This document shows positions 53,726-62,591 of a stretch of DNA of 64,000 nucleotides, piece by piece. Source of the stretch: Alicyclobacillus tolerans (GTDB lineage Bacteria; Bacillota; Bacilli; Alicyclobacillales; Alicyclobacillaceae); assembly GCF_001447355.1 (NCBI RefSeq), contig NZ_JXBW01000008.1, positions 1 through 64,000 of the forward strand, in the 5' to 3' direction. The notes beneath the pieces are model-generated. The model saw only the letters and a program-made list of their open reading frames with translations. It did not search any database and was not told where the DNA came from. The translations under genes and the position numbers were made by a program. How positions within the stretch are numbered: the first letter of the stretch is position 1; every line of letters starts with the position of its first letter.

Positions 53726-53755
53726 TTGACGAGCTTTTTTTCGCTGTACTATAAT
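53726..53755 (+). promoter_or_regulatory. sigma-A promoter of rpsU
   Basis: TTGACG (53726-53731) and a perfect TATAAT (53750-53755) are 18 bp apart, about 40 bp before the rpsU start. Confidence 0.87.
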
Positions 53756-53793
53756 TACGACTGTCTGATGCATCGCTGGAGGGAGGGAATTCG

Positions 53794-53973
53794 ATGTCTG
53801 AAATTCGTCTGCGCAAGAACGAGTCGCTCGACAGCGCCCTGCGCCGCTTCAAGAAGGCGACGGCTCGCGACGGCGTCTTGGCCGAGGCGCGCAAGCGCGC
53901 ACACTACGAGAAGCCGAGCGTCGCACGCAAGAAAAAGGCCGAGGCTGCTCGCAAAAAGCGCCGTAGCTATTGA
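53794..53973 (+). CDS. rpsU: 30S ribosomal protein S21
   Basis: A 59-residue basic protein of the small subunit: [20 protein letters not shown], then [21 protein letters not shown], the full S21 pattern. GGAGGGAGG stands upstream of ATG 53794. It leads the rpsU-yqeY unit, as in Bacillus, where the pair precedes yqfC through recO. Confidence 0.97.
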   Translation: MSEIRLRKNESLDSALRRFKKATARDGVLAEARKRAHYEKPSVARKKKAEAARKKRRSY

Positions 53974-54000
53974 TCATTCGGATGGCCAGGAGGACGTTCC

Positions 54001-54444
54001 ATGGGGTTACTTGATCGTCTCAATGACGATTTGAAGCAGGCCATGAAAGAGAAGCAAAAGGTGCGGCTTTCCGTCATTCGTATGGTCAAGTCCGCGGTGA
54101 AAAACCGGGAAATCGAACTCGGGCATCCGCTCTCCGAAGATGACGTCATCGGCGTCATTCAGAAGGAGGTTAAACAGCGCAAAGATTCCCTCCAGGCGTT
54201 CCAGGATGCGAATCGAACGGATTTGGCTGAGACGGCGGAAGAGGAGATAGCTATCCTCGAATCGTATCTGCCGGAGCCTTTCACCGAAGATGAGTTGCGC
54301 GCATTGGCGTCAGAGGTCGTCGAGCGCGTTGGCGCATCGTCGAAGTCCGATATGGGCAAAGTGATGGCCGAACTGATGCCGTTGGTGCGAGGCCGCGCCG
54401 ATGGTCGGCTTGTACAGCAGGTCGTTCAGCGCTTGCTATCGTGA
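54001..54444 (+). CDS. yqeY: GatB/YqeY domain protein
   Basis: A 147-residue protein homologous to the C-terminal tRNA-binding domain of GatB. LLDRLNDDLKQAMKEKQKVRLSVIRM is cut into its usual blocks, with ESYLPEPFTEDELR and SKSDMGKVMAELMPLVRGRADG at the C-terminus. It may act on tRNA, but the role is not established. It lies 27 bp after rpsU with AGGAGG upstream, and a strong terminator follows. Confidence 0.94.
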   Translation: MGLLDRLNDDLKQAMKEKQKVRLSVIRMVKSAVKNREIELGHPLSEDDVIGVIQKEVKQRKDSLQAFQDANRTDLAETAEEEIAILESYLPEPFTEDELRALASEVVERVGASSKSDMGKVMAELMPLVRGRADGRLVQQVVQRLLS

Positions 54445-54490
54445 TCGGATGCATAGGCTGTTTGCCTGCACGACAATGAAATTCATTCAA

Positions 54491-54537
54491 ACGATCGCTT
54501 AAATGGCAGGTCTCTGCCGTTTGAGCGGTCGTTTTTT
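54491..54537 (+). terminator. terminator after rpsU-yqeY
   Basis: ACGATCGCT pairs with AGCGGTCGT, continued by an inner GGCAG/CTGCC stem, and is followed by TTTTTT (54532-54537). Confidence 0.9.
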
Positions 54538-54625
54538 CGTTGGCATCGTTCGCTTGCAAAAGGTCGCAGATCCAGGTATTAGCCGCCCCGAGACGAGCAT
54601 AGTCATGCAAGGGGAGGAGTTGGCC

Positions 54626-54922
54626 ATGCCAGGATGGAAGACGCGGATTCGCAAGCGCGCCAGTGAAGTGCTCAATCTGCCTGCCGACGCGCTGCTGGAC
54701 GTGCCGCGCGTCACATGCATCGGCGGATCGCAGGTGATCGTCGAGGGGGCCGATGGACTGATCGAGGTTGGCGATTCGTCTATCGCGGTCGATCTCGGTG
54801 GACAAACGCTGTGGGTGCGCGGTCATGACTTTGAAGTGACGTTAGTCACGGAGCACGAGATTCACGTGACGGGACGCGTTGTGCAAATTGAGTATCAGTC
54901 GCAAGGGGGCCTTGGCTCATGA
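54626..54922 (+). CDS. yqfC: sporulation protein YqfC
   Basis: A 98-residue YabP/YqfC-family protein: LNLPADALLDVPRVTCIG and QVIVEGADGLIEV, ending in a beta-rich LWVRGHDFEVTLV segment. The family is mother-cell expressed and forms an inner complex with YqfD during forespore engulfment. ATG 54626 is 6 nt after GGGGAGGAG. Its stop overlaps the yqfD start by 4 bp. Confidence 0.92.
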   Translation: MPGWKTRIRKRASEVLNLPADALLDVPRVTCIGGSQVIVEGADGLIEVGDSSIAVDLGGQTLWVRGHDFEVTLVTEHEIHVTGRVVQIEYQSQGGLGS

Positions 54923-56139
54923 GCGAGACGCCGATTCAGTTGGTCTGGTACGGCTCGTTGACGCTCGCGCTGCGCGGCAGGGATTTAAGCGCTTGTATCG
55001 CGGCCCTACAGCGGCGCGGCATCACGTTGCGCAACGTACGGGTACGGCGAGATTATGCCGTCGTTACGGTGAGCCTGCGTGCGTTTCCAATGGTTTATCA
55101 AGTGTGCCGACAGCATCGTGTCAAATTTCGCATTGAGGCGCGCCATGGTGCACCTTTCTGGCGCCGTCGGCTATGGCGTCGCAAGGCTTTCGCAATCGGC
55201 GCCGTAGCGTTCGTCTGTGCGATGTACGCCATGTCGTCGGTCATCTGGCGGATCGACATCCAAGGGGCCACGGATGAGGACGGCGTGGCTGAACTACGAG
55301 CCGCCGCACATGACGCCGGCCTGTATGTCGGTCAATGGCGATCGCGCCTCGCAGACCCGGCTGTCCTTGCTGAAGAGATGCTCAAGCACGCAAACAACTT
55401 TGTCTGGATCGGCGTTCAAACAACCGGGTCTGTCACGACCATCCGCGCGATTCCCAAGATTGAAGGTGCGCGGGCGGCTGCTGAACAACCGCACAACATC
55501 GTCGCGGCTCGTCCGGCCGTCATCCTCAACGTGCAGGCTACGCGTGGACGCCCCATGGTTAAGCCCAACCAATTTGTTCGCCCAGGCCAAGTACTGATTT
55601 CGGGCGTTCTGGCCGAAGGCGAACCCAATGTGCCAGCGTCGGGGAAAGTGCTGGGTGAAGTTTGGTATACATCGAATGTCACGATTCCGCTCACGATGAT
55701 CCAACAGGGGTTGACAGGGGAAACGGCTACCCGCGATTATCTGTACTTGGGCTCCTGGCGGTTGCGTGTATGGGGCTTTAAGGAGCCGCAGTTTGCGGCA
55801 GTCTACGAGCGTGATGAGGGAACAGACTGGCACATTGGGCAATTTGTACTGCCTGTTCAGTGGCAGCGCGCCACGCTTTATGAGGCGTCTCCATCCGCCA
55901 TCATCCAGTCGGTGGCTGCGGCTAAGGAGACGGCTCTTGTCGCGGCACAGCGCGACGTGGCGACACAAGCTGGTGGAGATAGCCGCGTCCTAGGGCAGTC
56001 TGTTTTACACGAACGAGTCGAGCGTGGTACTCTATACGAGACCATATTGACACGAGTCGAACAGGATATTGGTGCGCCGGCGCCCATACCTGCACCAGCG
56101 CCGGAATCGAGCAATAGCACATCGCAAACGCAAGGCTGA
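54919..56139 (+). CDS. yqfD: sporulation membrane protein YqfD
   Basis: A 406-residue protein of the YqfD/SpoIV-related family. The N-terminal cytoplasmic part (LRGRDLSACIAALQRRGITL, then a YqfD signature FRIEARHGAPFWRRR) is followed by one membrane helix near residues 95-112. A large extracytoplasmic domain carries VRPGQVLISGVLAEGE. The C-terminus is Pro/Ser-rich. It is coupled to yqfC. Confidence 0.92.
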   Translation: MSETPIQLVWYGSLTLALRGRDLSACIAALQRRGITLRNVRVRRDYAVVTVSLRAFPMVYQVCRQHRVKFRIEARHGAPFWRRRLWRRKAFAIGAVAFVCAMYAMSSVIWRIDIQGATDEDGVAELRAAAHDAGLYVGQWRSRLADPAVLAEEMLKHANNFVWIGVQTTGSVTTIRAIPKIEGARAAAEQPHNIVAARPAVILNVQATRGRPMVKPNQFVRPGQVLISGVLAEGEPNVPASGKVLGEVWYTSNVTIPLTMIQQGLTGETATRDYLYLGSWRLRVWGFKEPQFAAVYERDEGTDWHIGQFVLPVQWQRATLYEASPSAIIQSVAAAKETALVAAQRDVATQAGGDSRVLGQSVLHERVERGTLYETILTRVEQDIGAPAPIPAPAPESSNSTSQTQG

Positions 56140-56159
56140 AGACGGGGGTTGGTTGACGG

Positions 56160-57131
56160 TTGACCGAGCAGACAGCGACGAAAAAATGGGTATTTGCGAC
56201 AAATGAAGAGGCAGTGAAAGTTCTCGGGCCAAACGACTTGCTCATCCACTTGCTCAGTCAGACGTCCTCGGCGAAGGTCATCGCGCGGGGCACGGAGGTT
56301 GCGTTTGCAGGTGCAGACGATGAAGTGGCGCGTTTGCAGGCGATTTGCAGTACGGTGACGACACTCGTGCGCCACGGTATGCAGTTGGGTGAGGCAGATT
56401 ATCGATACATCATTCAAATGGCAAATGCGGATGAGTTGGACAGTGTCGTCGATGTGTATACGACGGAGATTGGCGTCACGTTTAAAGGTAAAGCCATCCG
56501 CGTCAAAACCCTGGGCCAACGCCGCTATGTCGACGCCATCCAGAAAAACGATATTGTCTTTGGCGTAGGTCCCGCAGGGACGGGCAAGACCTATCTGGCG
56601 GTGGCTATGGCTGTGATGGCACTGAAACGCGGCGAAGTCAAGCGTATTGTCCTCACGCGTCCGGCTGTCGAAGCGGGCGAAAAACTAGGCTTTTTGCCTG
56701 GTGATTTGCAGGAGAAGGTCGACCCGTACCTGCGTCCGCTTTATGATGCCCTGTACGATATTTATGGACTGGAGCAAGTACAGCGTGCGCTGGAACGAGG
56801 TAACATCGAGATTGCCCCGCTCGCCTATATGCGTGGACGCACGTTGGAGGATAGCTATGTCATTCTCGATGAGGCGCAGAACACGACCGTCGAGCAAATG
56901 AAGATGTTCTTGACGCGCCTGGGCTTTCATTCAAAGATGGTGATTACAGGAGACGTCACACAGGTCGATTTGCCTGTTGGCAAGCAGTCGGGGTTACTGC
57001 ATGCACAAAAAGCACTTACGGGTATTTCTGGAATTGCATTTCACACATTTTCGGCAAGCGATGTCGTACGCCATCATCTTGTACAAAAGATTATCGATGC
57101 GTACGCCGCGGAGCAGAGCGCGAACAGCTGA
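56160..57131 (+). CDS. phoH: PhoH-like ATPase
   Basis: A 323-residue P-loop ATPase with a KH-like N-terminal domain. Walker A is GPAGTGKTYLAVAMAV near residue 140, Walker B is VILDEAQNTT, and TGDVTQVDLP and the RHHLVQKIIDAY end follow. The protein is linked to RNA processing with YbeY, which is encoded two genes downstream. TTG 56160 is preceded by a GGGGG run 11 nt away, so the start is less certain. Confidence 0.94.
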   Translation: MTEQTATKKWVFATNEEAVKVLGPNDLLIHLLSQTSSAKVIARGTEVAFAGADDEVARLQAICSTVTTLVRHGMQLGEADYRYIIQMANADELDSVVDVYTTEIGVTFKGKAIRVKTLGQRRYVDAIQKNDIVFGVGPAGTGKTYLAVAMAVMALKRGEVKRIVLTRPAVEAGEKLGFLPGDLQEKVDPYLRPLYDALYDIYGLEQVQRALERGNIEIAPLAYMRGRTLEDSYVILDEAQNTTVEQMKMFLTRLGFHSKMVITGDVTQVDLPVGKQSGLLHAQKALTGISGIAFHTFSASDVVRHHLVQKIIDAYAAEQSANS

Positions 57132-57192
57132 GCCGCCGTATGCCCGGCGGCAGCAACCCGCCGCAACAGTTCACATCTAAGGAGCACATGGT

Positions 57193-59316
57193 ATGGTCTT
57201 TTCAGGATGGGGACAGGCCATTCGCCAGTTTCTCGACGATGAAAAGTTCCGGCAGAACCACCGGATCCGCACATGGATATACGTCGGACTCGGTCTGGCC
57301 ATGTTTGCGATTCTCGTCGGCAGCATTTTGCCGCCACGATATCATTTCACCGTCGGGCAAACGAGTCCCACGACTATCGTCTCGCCGACGACGACTGTGG
57401 ATACGGCGGCAACCGAAGCTGAAAAAGAAGCGGCGGAAAGCAAGGTTCCCAAGCAGTATGCGCAATCGCCCGCGGTCTTGACGCAGGCGGTCAATCGCGT
57501 CGATATCCTCTATGCGGCGGCGATGCAAGCCGCATCGGATTCGTCGCTGTCCGACGCGGACAAGCTCAAAAACGTGCGCAGCGCCGCCCCGGCAGGGGTG
57601 AGCCAGGCGACGTTGGTGCGTTTGCTCACGCGTACGCCTGCGCAAATGACGGTTCTCGAGCGCGACACGGAGCGAGTGGTCGAGGAAATCCTCGACGCGC
57701 CGTTTTATCAAGAGTCGATGCAGCAAGCGACCTTGCTCGTGGATCGACAGATCTTGAATCTCAACCTGGGTCTCGATCACGACGACGCGTTGATTGTCCA
57801 AAATGTTGCAGTCAGTGTTCTCAAACCCAATATGATCTATCAAGCACAGGCGACTGCGGCTGCCAGGCAACAGGCGGCATTGTCTGTGCAACCTGTATTG
57901 ATACACGCGGGAGATATTATCGTCGCCAAAAACGGCATTGTCACTCAGGATGTCATTAGCAAGTTGCGCGACGTAGGGCTTTATTCTTCATATCCAAGCG
58001 TCGGTATTGCAATTGGATTTGCGTTGTTTGTCGCACTTTCTGTGGGGATGCTCGCCGCCTATATCGAAAGGCGGGCGCCGCGGCGGCGGGTCGATAACTT
58101 GCTTCTTGGTATTCTCGGCTTAGTTTTTGTGCTTATGTCGATTCTGATTTCGGTGACGAAGTGGATCATCGTGGCTGGCGGTCCCAATTCGATTGCCTAT
58201 CTGTTGCCCATATCCTTGGGAGCGATGCTGATTACCGTCATGATGGATTCATCTCTGGCGGTGGTGGCATCCTTCTATTTCTCGTTTTTGTTGGGAGCAG
58301 CCCTGAATTTTAACTACGATTTCGTCTTCTATGGATTTGTCGGTTCGCTTGTCGGCGCGTACAGCGTGGCTCGCGTGACGAGCCGCGGAACGTTCATGCG
58401 GGCCGGATTTTTCGTGTCGTTGATGAATATCGGCTCGGTGCTTGCACTGTATTTGTTGCAGGCCAATCGGAGTGCGGATCTGCACTCGCTTTCGCTGCAC
58501 GTCGGTCTAGCCGCCCTCAATGGTATTTTCGCGGCAATCCTAGCCATGGGCATACTGCCGTTTTTTGAATCGGCGTTCGGGTTGTTGACCCCTATTCGGT
58601 TGCTTGAGTTATCCAACCCGAATCATCCCTTGTTGCGCAAGGTATTGCTTGAGGCACCTGGAACATACCATCACAGTTTGATCGTTGGCAATTTGGCCGA
58701 GGCCGCCGCGGAGTTGGTCGGGGCGGATCCGCTTCTTTGTCGGGTTGGCGCCTATTACCACGACGTTGGCAAAACAAAGCGGCCGATGTTTTTTGTTGAA
58801 AACCAGATGACCAAAGACAACCCACATGAAAAAGTGGCGCCCAGTCTAAGTCATTTGATTATTACATCGCATGTCAGCGACGGTCTTGAGATGCTTAAAC
58901 AAGCGGGCTTGCCAAAGCCCATTCAGGATATTTGTGCGACCCATCACGGGACGACCATTTTGTGGTACTTTTTTAACAAAGCGAAAGAGCAAGATAAGAA
59001 CGGTACCGTGAAGGTGGACGATTTTCGCTACCCTGGTCCCAAGCCCAAGACGCGTGAGTGCGCCATTATTATGATTTGTGACGCTGTGGAAGCGGCGGTG
59101 CGCAGCATGGCGCGTCCCACGCCGAATCGGGTGGAAGGCGTCATTCGCAAGATCATTCGGGATCGTCTGCAGGACGGACAGTTGGACGAGTGCGACCTAA
59201 CGCTGCAGGATCTCGACGCGATGGTCGGTGCCTTCATGAAGACGCTCAAAGGTATTTACCACTCCCGGATCGAGTATCCGGATATCGATAAACTGCGGAA
59301 GGAAGTGGCCAAATGA
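57193..59316 (+). CDS. HD-domain c-di-AMP phosphodiesterase, PgpH/YqfF-type
   Basis: A 707-residue 7TMR-HD protein. A short cytoplasmic start and one helix are followed by a long extracytoplasmic domain (residues about 55-270), six to seven membrane helices (about 275-455) and a cytoplasmic HD domain. The HD part begins YHHSLIVGNLAEAAAEL with HD in GAYYHDVGKTKRP. The family hydrolyses c-di-AMP. AAGGAG is 8 nt before ATG 57193. It overlaps ybeY by 4 bp. Confidence 0.93.
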   Translation: MVFSGWGQAIRQFLDDEKFRQNHRIRTWIYVGLGLAMFAILVGSILPPRYHFTVGQTSPTTIVSPTTTVDTAATEAEKEAAESKVPKQYAQSPAVLTQAVNRVDILYAAAMQAASDSSLSDADKLKNVRSAAPAGVSQATLVRLLTRTPAQMTVLERDTERVVEEILDAPFYQESMQQATLLVDRQILNLNLGLDHDDALIVQNVAVSVLKPNMIYQAQATAAARQQAALSVQPVLIHAGDIIVAKNGIVTQDVISKLRDVGLYSSYPSVGIAIGFALFVALSVGMLAAYIERRAPRRRVDNLLLGILGLVFVLMSILISVTKWIIVAGGPNSIAYLLPISLGAMLITVMMDSSLAVVASFYFSFLLGAALNFNYDFVFYGFVGSLVGAYSVARVTSRGTFMRAGFFVSLMNIGSVLALYLLQANRSADLHSLSLHVGLAALNGIFAAILAMGILPFFESAFGLLTPIRLLELSNPNHPLLRKVLLEAPGTYHHSLIVGNLAEAAAELVGADPLLCRVGAYYHDVGKTKRPMFFVENQMTKDNPHEKVAPSLSHLIITSHVSDGLEMLKQAGLPKPIQDICATHHGTTILWYFFNKAKEQDKNGTVKVDDFRYPGPKPKTRECAIIMICDAVEAAVRSMARPTPNRVEGVIRKIIRDRLQDGQLDECDLTLQDLDAMVGAFMKTLKGIYHSRIEYPDIDKLRKEVAK

Positions 59317-59795
59317 CGGCGGAACATCGCCTTGCCATCGGCGTCGAATGCGAGGTCGACTGGCCTTGGTCGGATGCTGGGAAGGATCCGCAGTCGTTCG
59401 TACAACGGGTACTGGAGGCAGCAGCGAATCGCTTGGATATTGAAGGCGAAGTATCCGTACTGTTCGTCGACGATGAAACGATTCACGAACTCAACAGAAC
59501 ATATCGCCAGGTGGACAGGCCGACCGATGTGCTATCGTTTGCGATGCTCGAGGGCGAAGAAACGCCGCAGCCTGAGGGCGAATTGCCTGTGCTAGGCGAC
59601 ATCGTCGTCAGCATCGACACGGCGAAAGTGCAGGCCGAATCGTACGGCCACTCTTTGGAACGCGAGATGGCGTTTTTACTGGTTCATGGTTTTCTTCACC
59701 TGAACGGTTACGATCACGCTGAACCAGATGAAGAACGCGAAATGTTTGCGCTGCAGGAGGAGATCTTGCAGGGCATCGGTTTGTCGCGCGGTTGA
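59313..59795 (+). CDS. ybeY: endoribonuclease YbeY
   Basis: A 160-residue single-strand-specific RNase active in 16S 3' maturation and rRNA quality control. The zinc motif is HGFLHLNGYDH (HGxLHLxGYDH) near residue 128, preceded by RPTDVLSFAM and VLGDIVVSID. ATG 59313 overlaps the upstream stop, and the ybeY stop overlaps the dgkA start. It is part of the compact phoH-yqfF-ybeY-dgkA-era run. Confidence 0.96.
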   Translation: MTAEHRLAIGVECEVDWPWSDAGKDPQSFVQRVLEAAANRLDIEGEVSVLFVDDETIHELNRTYRQVDRPTDVLSFAMLEGEETPQPEGELPVLGDIVVSIDTAKVQAESYGHSLEREMAFLLVHGFLHLNGYDHAEPDEEREMFALQEEILQGIGLSRG

Positions 59796-60358
59796 TAAAG
59801 ATTGGGGCGATTGACGTGCACGAGGGCGAAGTCAACCATCACGACTCGGAGTTGCAAGCCGTACAGCCATTTGCGCGGGCTGTTGCGTACAGTTTGCAGG
59901 GTGTGGTGTACGCGTTTCACACGGAACAGAACGTCAAGCGCGACGTCTGGTTGTTTACCGTGCTGTGCGCCGTCGAACTCGTGTTGCGGCCGCCCTTGCG
60001 CGATGTAGCCCTGACGATGTTCGTCGCCATGTGTGTTTTCGCCGCTGAGTTGTTCAATACTGCCATCGAATTGGCCGTCGACATCGCATCGCAGTGGCAG
60101 CATCATGTCGTCGCAGGGGCTGCGAAGGACGTCGCATCCGGAGCGGTGACATGCGTGTCGCTGGGCGCGATCGCGTTGGCCATCTGGTTGGTGGTAAGCT
60201 TGTGGCCCTGGCACTTTTGGTTGTTTACGGGGCATCATCCAGCGGGTGCAGGGATGGTGGCCGCTGGATTGATTGTCGTCTGGGCGTTTCGTTGTTGGCC
60301 ATATCGTCAGCAAACTGTGATCAAACGCAGGCGAAAGGGGGATGAACATGGCGTTTAA
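59792..60358 (+). CDS. dgkA: diacylglycerol/undecaprenol kinase, extended form
   Basis: A 188-residue membrane kinase. The DgkA core (about residues 20-130) shows QGVVYAFHTEQNVKRDVWLF, AAELFNTAIELAVD with the catalytic Glu residues, and GAAKDVASGAVTC. Gram-positive DgkA enzymes phosphorylate undecaprenol and are about 120-130 residues long; here a further 50 residues add an extra hydrophobic helix and a basic tail (KRRRKGDE). TTG 59792 overlaps the ybeY stop; GTG 59816 is an alternative. The 3' end overlaps era. Confidence 0.88.
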   Translation: MIKIGAIDVHEGEVNHHDSELQAVQPFARAVAYSLQGVVYAFHTEQNVKRDVWLFTVLCAVELVLRPPLRDVALTMFVAMCVFAAELFNTAIELAVDIASQWQHHVVAGAAKDVASGAVTCVSLGAIALAIWLVVSLWPWHFWLFTGHHPAGAGMVAAGLIVVWAFRCWPYRQQTVIKRRRKGDEHGV

Positions 60359-61241
60359 GTCGGGATTTGTCGCGATTGTAGGCCGACCCAATGTCGGCAA
60401 GTCGACCTTGCTCAACGCACTGGTTGGTCAGAAGATTGCCATTATGTCCAACCGACCACAGACGACGCGCAACCGCATTCGCGGCGTGCGCACGACGGAA
60501 ACCGCGCAGATGATCTTTATTGATACTCCAGGTGTGCATACGCCGCATCACCGTCTCGGTGAAGTGATGGTAGATATGGCATTGCAGACGTTGGGCGAAG
60601 TGGATTTAATCTTGTTTGTCGTCGACGTCACGTCGCCCGTGCACGCGGCAGAACAGGAGATCATCAAACAGTTGGAAGGCGTGCGCACGCCGGTTTTTCT
60701 CGTGATCAACAAGACGGACGCAGTCGACAAGGGACTGATTCTAGAGCGGATTGCAGCTTTTCAGGCCTTGCGTTCCTTTGATGAGTATGTACCGGTCTCG
60801 GCTTTGCGGCAAGAGCAAACGGATCTGCTCGCGAGCTTGATTGAGCAACGCCTGCCGGAGGGGCCCAAATACTACCCAGACGATATGGTCACAGATTACC
60901 CGGAAAGTTTTATTATCAGCGAGATCGTCCGTGAAAAGGTATTGATGTTGACGCGCGAGGAAGTGCCGCACTCGGTCATGGTGGCGATTGAGCACATGGA
61001 GCGCCGGGCGTCGGATACCCTGCATGTGCATGCGACCATTTACACGGAACGAGATAGTCAAAAGGGCATTTTGATTGGGAAACAGGGTCAAATGTTAAAG
61101 CGCGTAGGCGAAATGGCCAGACGCGAACTCGAAGGCTTACTGGGGAATCGGATCTATCTCGAGTTGTGGGTGAAAGTCAAGCGCGATTGGCGCAACCGCC
61201 CGGCGTTACTGCGCCAATTTGGCTTTGACGGGGACGTCTGA
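60348..61241 (+). CDS. era: GTPase Era
   Basis: Essential 30S assembly GTPase that binds 16S rRNA through a KH domain. The 297 residues show G1 GRPNVGKSTLLNAL, G2 QTTRNRI, G3 IDTPGVHTP, G4 NKTDAVDKG, G5 PVSAL and the KH motif GILIGKQGQMLKRVG. ATG 60348 is 6 nt after GGGGG; ATG 60342 touches the ribosome site. It overlaps dgkA by 11 bp. Confidence 0.97.
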   Translation: MAFKSGFVAIVGRPNVGKSTLLNALVGQKIAIMSNRPQTTRNRIRGVRTTETAQMIFIDTPGVHTPHHRLGEVMVDMALQTLGEVDLILFVVDVTSPVHAAEQEIIKQLEGVRTPVFLVINKTDAVDKGLILERIAAFQALRSFDEYVPVSALRQEQTDLLASLIEQRLPEGPKYYPDDMVTDYPESFIISEIVREKVLMLTREEVPHSVMVAIEHMERRASDTLHVHATIYTERDSQKGILIGKQGQMLKRVGEMARRELEGLLGNRIYLELWVKVKRDWRNRPALLRQFGFDGDV

Positions 61242-61334
61242 CGACCGGTTCACAGGGTATAGCAGGCGGTCTGCGCGGAAGACTAAAAGCGTTCGGAAAT
61301 GCAGCCCAGGAGAGCTTGAAAGGAGACGATCCTG

Positions 61335-61490
61335 TTGCGTGACATCACGTGGCAAATGTTCGAGCTCACAGGCGATATCGACGCGTATTTGTTGTACCGC
61401 GCCTGCGAGCAGGCGGATCTCACAGGCGACGACGTTCGTGCGGCGAACGACGTCGAGCTCGAAGAGGAATCGCATTTCCCACCATCTTGA
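61335..61490 (+). CDS. yqzL: YqzL family protein
   Basis: A 51-residue protein too short for routine gene finding. It begins MRDITWQMFELTGDIDAYLL, matching the conserved YqzL N-terminus, and ends FPPS. AAAGGAG lies 9 nt before TTG 61335. The era-yqzL-recO order is the same as in Bacillus. The function is unknown. Confidence 0.88.
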   Translation: MRDITWQMFELTGDIDAYLLYRACEQADLTGDDVRAANDVELEEESHFPPS

Positions 61491-61517
61491 CAGCCGGTTT
61501 TGGGAGTTGGAGAAGAG

Positions 61518-62288
61518 TTGCTGTACAACACGGACGCGGTGGTCGTCAAAACGGTTCGTTACGGGGAACATAGTGCCATCGTCACGCTGTTGACTCCGTC
61601 CGGTCTCGTGTCGGCGATGGCCAAAGGCGCACTGAAACCGCAGAGTCGCTTGGCGGCCGGAACGCGCTTGTGTGCAGAGGGAACTTATTTCCTATATCAA
61701 GGTCACGGGATGGGGGATATTCGACAAGTGCAGCTGACGGCGAGCCGCCGACGGCTGCACGAGGATATCGAGGCGGCGGCGTATGCCGCCTATTTTTGCG
61801 ATCTCGCACTTGTTTCCACGCCCGAGCGCCCGCATGCACCGACGGCTATGTACAACCAATTCAGTGCGGTGCTCGCTGCGCTGGAACTGCGCGATCAGAC
61901 GCCACCTGATCTCCTGGCGCGCGTGTACGAGGCGAAAATATGCAGTTGGCTAGGCGCCAGCCCAGATTGGGAGCGGTGCATCCGCTGCTCACAACCGCTT
62001 GTACCGCCAATTGCTTATCATATGACAGAGGGCGGTCTGGTCTGTGGTGTATGCAGGCGTGACATGGACAGAACCGCGGAATTTGTCGTTCCAGAACGAA
62101 CTGGGCGTTTGCTTTCGGTGTTTACAGAAGTGGACGTGCGTCGATTGGGCCGAATTCAAGTTTCACCGCCGACGCGGCGCGCACTGGACACCATTCTCTC
62201 ACATCAACTGCGCGAGTTTGCAGGTTTGCATGGCCGAGCGAGAGACGTTCTTGACCAAATTGTTCAGTCTTTGCGATTTGATTTATAA
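61518..62288 (+). CDS. recO: DNA repair protein RecO
   Basis: Loads RecA on SSB-coated DNA in the RecFOR pathway. The 256 residues have an OB-fold start (LYNTDAVVVKTVRYGEHSAI, VTLLTPSGLVSAMAKGALKP in parts), a helical middle and a Cys4 zinc site (CIRCSQPL ... GGLVCGVCR). TTG 61518 is 5 nt from GGAG; an in-frame TTG at 61500 would add six residues. The usual glyQS genes do not follow. Confidence 0.93.
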   Translation: MLYNTDAVVVKTVRYGEHSAIVTLLTPSGLVSAMAKGALKPQSRLAAGTRLCAEGTYFLYQGHGMGDIRQVQLTASRRRLHEDIEAAAYAAYFCDLALVSTPERPHAPTAMYNQFSAVLAALELRDQTPPDLLARVYEAKICSWLGASPDWERCIRCSQPLVPPIAYHMTEGGLVCGVCRRDMDRTAEFVVPERTGRLLSVFTEVDVRRLGRIQVSPPTRRALDTILSHQLREFAGLHGRARDVLDQIVQSLRFDL

Positions 62289-62591
62289 CAAAAGCTAAAA
62301 TCGGTGACATTGCACACATAAGTGGATTTGTCAAACCATACACTGATTGCGGGACATCCAAGAGGATAAATTTGTCTCAATGCGTCGATACTAGGTTTGT
62401 CTTGAACGCGAACGGACATCGTCGTTCGTCGCGCCATGAAGAGGTGTCCTGCCGTTATCCAGCTTGGCAACGATAAACTTTGATCAGATAGGAGGAAAGT
62501 GTCTTACTTTGTAGAATAACTGTATATAAGCCGCAAGGCAAGGAACATTCGACGTACCGAATTCCGGTCGCACCGAATTGGGGGTGCCGTG
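62289..62591. other. intergenic region recO-dnaG
   Basis: About 300 bp without a convincing gene. It holds an AGGAGG site (62490-62495) followed by a seven-codon frame GTG...TAA (62499-62519), a TATATAAG stretch near 62523-62530 that could be a -10 box, and a CGAACG/CGTTCG repeat around 62410-62430. No T-box or clear terminator was seen. Confidence 0.4.

Noticed and set aside
53667-53894. N-terminal extension of the Na/Pi cotransporter frame
   Set aside because: It crosses the rpsU promoter and start, has low-complexity content, and ATG 53666 has a good ribosome site.
62264-62470. Minus-strand 68-codon frame between recO and dnaG
   Set aside because: No ribosome site, no family pattern, and it runs into the end of recO.
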